DNA from: Beverwykella pulmonaria | Taxonomy: Eukaryota; Ascomycota; Dothideomycetes; Pleosporales; Melanommataceae | Direction: 5' to 3' | Assembly (NCBI GenBank): GCA_001599595.1 | Contig: BCHH01000005.1 | Coordinates: forward strand, 520,608 to 584,607 | DNA length: 64,000 nucleotides | Shown: one piece after another, positions 61,046 through 64,000 of the stretch | Layout of the letters: every line of letters starts with the position of its first letter | Numbering within the stretch: the first letter of the stretch is position 1 | Program-made: the position numbers and the translations under genes | Notes under the pieces: model-generated | Seen by the model: only the letters and a program-made list of their open reading frames with translations | Databases searched by the model: none | Told to the model about the DNA's origin: nothing

Positions 61046-64000
61046 ATGGAGAACACAACCCTTCCTGAGGCGTCGCTTGGGGCCCCGGTGGTCGACGAGG
61101 CCGAGCTGATCGGATTGTCCAGCGCAAACACACCCGTCATCGAAGCAGAACCCGGCGAAGAGCTTGATCCTCCGCTGGACACGGCCGAACAACGAGGCCT
61201 CTTACTCGACGAGGGCCTGGATCCGCCGCCTCGACAAGATGGAGCCAACATATCGCTTCCTGCGAGACCAGGCCTTCGACGAGAGAACTCAGTCCCCACC
61301 CCCGCGCCGCTACATCTCCCGCCCCCCGCGCCCCCCGCGCCGCCTCAAGAATCCGGACAGCAAACAGACTCGCTCTCGTTGGTGCAGTTACGACGACTCG
61401 TTAACGAGATGCCCAAGGTCGAGCCTACACCCTACTCCTTCACATATGAGGATGCTTCCTCGTTCGAGGACGAGCTGGAGGAATGGTTCTCATACAGTGT
61501 GGAGGAACAGGCCATGCTCCTCAAAGCCCAGACATCATTTGCCCACGAGTGGGGCGCCTTCAATGGCTTGGACGGTTCATCGTGCGATGAGGGAGGCATG
61601 GAATGGGCCAAATCTACCAGCGTGCAGCACACGGAGTTTGTTCATTCTCTATTGAGTGTAATCAAGCTACCGGATCCTGTGTCCAGACTGAAGAAACTCG
61701 AGGCTTTGGTGTACATTATTCTCGGTTGCTGGCACGAGAGTGCCGGTGTTCCTGTGACCAACAGTGATGCGGAATCGACTGCACCAGAGAGCACGGATAC
61801 CACAAACAGAGCCTCTATTCCCACCTCGGCTTACGAGAAGTCCGGCCTGCAAGTACAATTGATTCGGAAGAATGTCCAATTACTCATCGAGTGTGGGGGT
61901 CTCCAAGCAATCGTGGATACAATGCGATCTTCATGCCTCAGGGCTTGTGGTGTTGATGTGGAACCCGATGCGCCACGCGATGGCAAAGAGGCAGAGCGTC
62001 GTGAAGTGTGGTGTGCTATGACGGCCGTTTACGTTGTCCTCGAAGTTGCACGTATCGAAGAGAAGGAGAGCAAGGACTTGAGCATTCGAAGCGCCGTGCT
62101 AGGCCTCAACAAGCCCAGTCTTATTGAGCTGCTGATGGGCCTCATTTCAAAGCTACGTTGGGACGAATCAATCAACCTGCCGCTCACGAAAGTCTGTCTT
62201 CTCACATGGAAATCTATCATGGTCTGCTTTGGTGGTCTTCCTGATGTCGAGGTGGCCAAAAACTCGTTTAAGGAAAAGGATCTTGAATCTGCAGATGCCC
62301 GGGGCCAGCCAATTATCACCGCATCGCCTTTGGACTATCATCTGTTCAGGCAAGAAATCAGTTCCAAATATCCAGCTTACAACGCGCCGCCTCCTCTCTT
62401 TCCCCTCGAGCCTGAGAACAACTCCATTCTCCCACCGCTCAAAAACCATCCGAACAAGGTTGCTGGTAACCACGTCTTTGGCTCCGGACTCGGGAACATG
62501 AATGGAAATAATACTTCCATATTTCATCAACCTGTCCATATTGCCACTCCCGCACCTTCACCTCCACCATCTCCGGCGGGACCGGGCGGTAAGGGCGGGA
62601 AGAAGCAGAATTACCAAACAAATCAGCTCTTCCCTTTCCTCTACCCTCCACTGGATGAATCCAGCAACAAACTTGGCGGCAAAGGTTCAACAGACCTTCA
62701 AGATCTACTCGTGGGTCGCAAGTGGGAAGGCTCCGACATTCCCGCTTCGATCCTGGAGGCTGCTGAGTTGTTCTCTAAGCGTATGAGAGCCACTCGCGCC
62801 ATGAAGCAATTGTGGGAGGAACGTGTGCTATTTATGAAATACGAACGGGGCTGGTCTGGCGCAGATGAGAACACTGATGTGGACATTCTGTCACTTGAAC
62901 CAAACGGTGAAAGTTCAACAAAGGAGACCCCTCACCCTGGAAGTGTTGAGGAGAGGTTGGGTTTGGTAGAGGAGTGCTACGTAAGTCATACCCAGTTCTC
63001 CCAAGGCTTTAATGTTAAAATCGTTTCAGCAAACAGCATTGCCACATTTGCAATCGATCATCATAGTTTTGATAAAGGCGATCTTGTCACATGTGACGGC
63101 ACTAGTCACTCAAGCAAATGGGCCGAATGGTCTCCAGAGTGGCTTCCAATTCCAGGAGAATCAGAACGGAACGGCATCAGGAAGGCCTGATACGAATGGG
63201 GTCAATGGCCATAACGGACCCATAACCACGAACGAGGAGCTAGATGCGGTGCGAACTCAAGAAATCCTTGACAAGGCAGTGTCCGGAATATTGATTCTAC
63301 TATTGAAGTGGTTCAAGGTGTCCCGTAAGCGCTTATTATCCTACGTTTATTATCAATTTCTAATATCAGTCTGCAGATATTCTGAAATTCGAGTACATAA
63401 CTCAACTTCTCGTTGATTCCAGCTATGTGCCGTTGATTTTGAAGCTATTACAGCTGCAAGAGATTGAGAAAGTAGTCAACTATAAATGCGAACAAGAAGA
63501 ACTCAAGTTTGTCGCTGTCTCTGCTTCTTCTATTTCTTCCTACTGACTTCCTCAGCTTCTTCCACTTCTGTCGCGCTCATTCCAGACTCGGAATTGAGGA
63601 AGAAAAACCTTCAGACAAGCCCGAGGTTGATTCTGATTCCGACGACGCGGCTCCACCTCCGATTCGATTACGACGCGCTGAGGATCCGGATTCTGAGGCA
63701 GAGCCGTCAGCCCTACCACAAGTATCACAGCCTCCTGAAGTCGATGAACTAGGCTTCCCCACCAACGAGGTCCCCAAAGAACCCATCACAAACTTCTCGT
63801 GGCGAGCCTTCTTCACATCTATCAACTACCTCCGCATCATGCAAAAGATATGTAAGAACAAGGCGCATCGCAATCTCATGCTCGTGACCTATAAATCTTC
63901 ACAGTTTCTCCGGAAGAGCCTCAAAGTACCACAACCCGAGTTACGGTTATACACGCTCAAGTTATTCAAGAACCAAGTCCCCTACTGTGGGAGAAAGTGG
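61046..64000 (+). CDS. FAR11: STRIPAK subunit FAR11/HAM-2/PRO22 (N1221 family), 3' end outside window
   Basis: Exons 61046-62980, 63030-63324, 63377-63506 and 63556 to beyond the edge; about 935 residues are visible. This is the STRIP1/2 homologue of the striatin-interacting phosphatase-kinase complex, needed in fungi for hyphal fusion and fruiting-body development. The N1221 domain starts at TPYSFTYEDASSFEDELEEW and continues through LLKAQTSFAHEWGAFNG and LPDPVSRLKKLEALVYIILG. A second conserved region appears after 62.7 kb: ASILEAAELFSKRMRATRAM, ILKFEYITQLLVDSSYVPLI, RAFFTSINYLRIMQKICKNK and YKSSQFLRKSLKVPQPELRL. Acidic and Pro-rich linkers separate them. The reading frame is still open at the edge, so this entry is truncated by the window only. 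Confidence 0.93.

Noticed and set aside
60721..61299. Minus-strand frame of 192 codons
   Set aside because: Mostly antisense to the start of the FAR11/HAM-2 gene, with no domain.

Overview
The window is nuclear DNA of a filamentous ascomycete (Pezizomycotina, most likely a dothideomycete). The genes are eukaryotic and mostly split by short GT-AG introns of about 50-70 nt with CTAAC/CTGAC-like branch points. Proteins such as the fungal HDA1, GH55 glucanase, YME2 and a HAM-2/FAR11-type STRIPAK subunit have recognisable ascomycete forms. Exon coordinates were worked out by hand from splice signals and reading phase. Twenty multi-exon models close in frame.

Layout, left to right: a possible partial gene at the left edge (-); a cupredoxin-like secreted/membrane protein (-, 0.9-2.1 kb); HDA1 histone deacetylase with its Arb2 tail (-, 3.4-6.3); GAPDH (-, 8.2-9.5); COX5 (+, 11.2-12.0); APC15 (-, 13.7-14.7); a small secreted candidate with a reading-frame problem (+, 15.5); complex I 20.8-kDa subunit (-, 17.5-18.1); an NUP54/NUP57-type nucleoporin (+, 18.4-19.7); TOM5, a 49-residue four-exon gene (-, 20.2-20.5); GH55 exo-beta-1,3-glucanase (+, 21.3-24.1); a small hypothetical (+, 24.6); an amino-acid permease (+, 26.0-28.0); an unrecognised protein of about 1,110 residues (+, 28.9-32.7); IWS1/SPN1 (-, 34.6-36.0); PCF11 (+, 36.9-39.2); adenylate kinase (+, 39.9-40.9); BET1 SNARE (+, 41.9-42.5); YME2 (-, 43.1-46.2); a JmjN/JmjC/ePHD histone demethylase (-, 47.0-51.5); YAG7-like protein (-, 53.5-55.1); CBF1-type bHLH (+, 59.1-60.0); and the 5' part of a FAR11/HAM-2 STRIPAK subunit running off the right edge (+, 61.0-64.0).

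Most of the content is housekeeping. Mitochondrial functions (COX5, complex I subunit, TOM5, YME2) and chromatin/RNA polymerase II functions (HDA1, KDM4-type demethylase, IWS1, PCF11) recur, but the genes lie on both strands in ordinary eukaryotic fashion and do not form an operon or a secondary-metabolite cluster.

The most interesting structure not explained by the genes is a family of short (about 120-190 bp) dispersed elements with terminal inverted repeats, MITE-like. Five copies are visible: 21.7, 42.8, 44.1, 45.7 and, degenerate, 55.5 kb. Three sit inside introns: intron 1 of the GH55 gene and the two longest introns of YME2. Removing each would leave an intron of about 70-105 nt, and all three lie in the same orientation relative to host transcription. 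Other points are two GC-AG introns, a possible 6-nt micro-exon, a frame-neutral intron in the HDA1 catalytic domain, and an assembly gap beside BET1.
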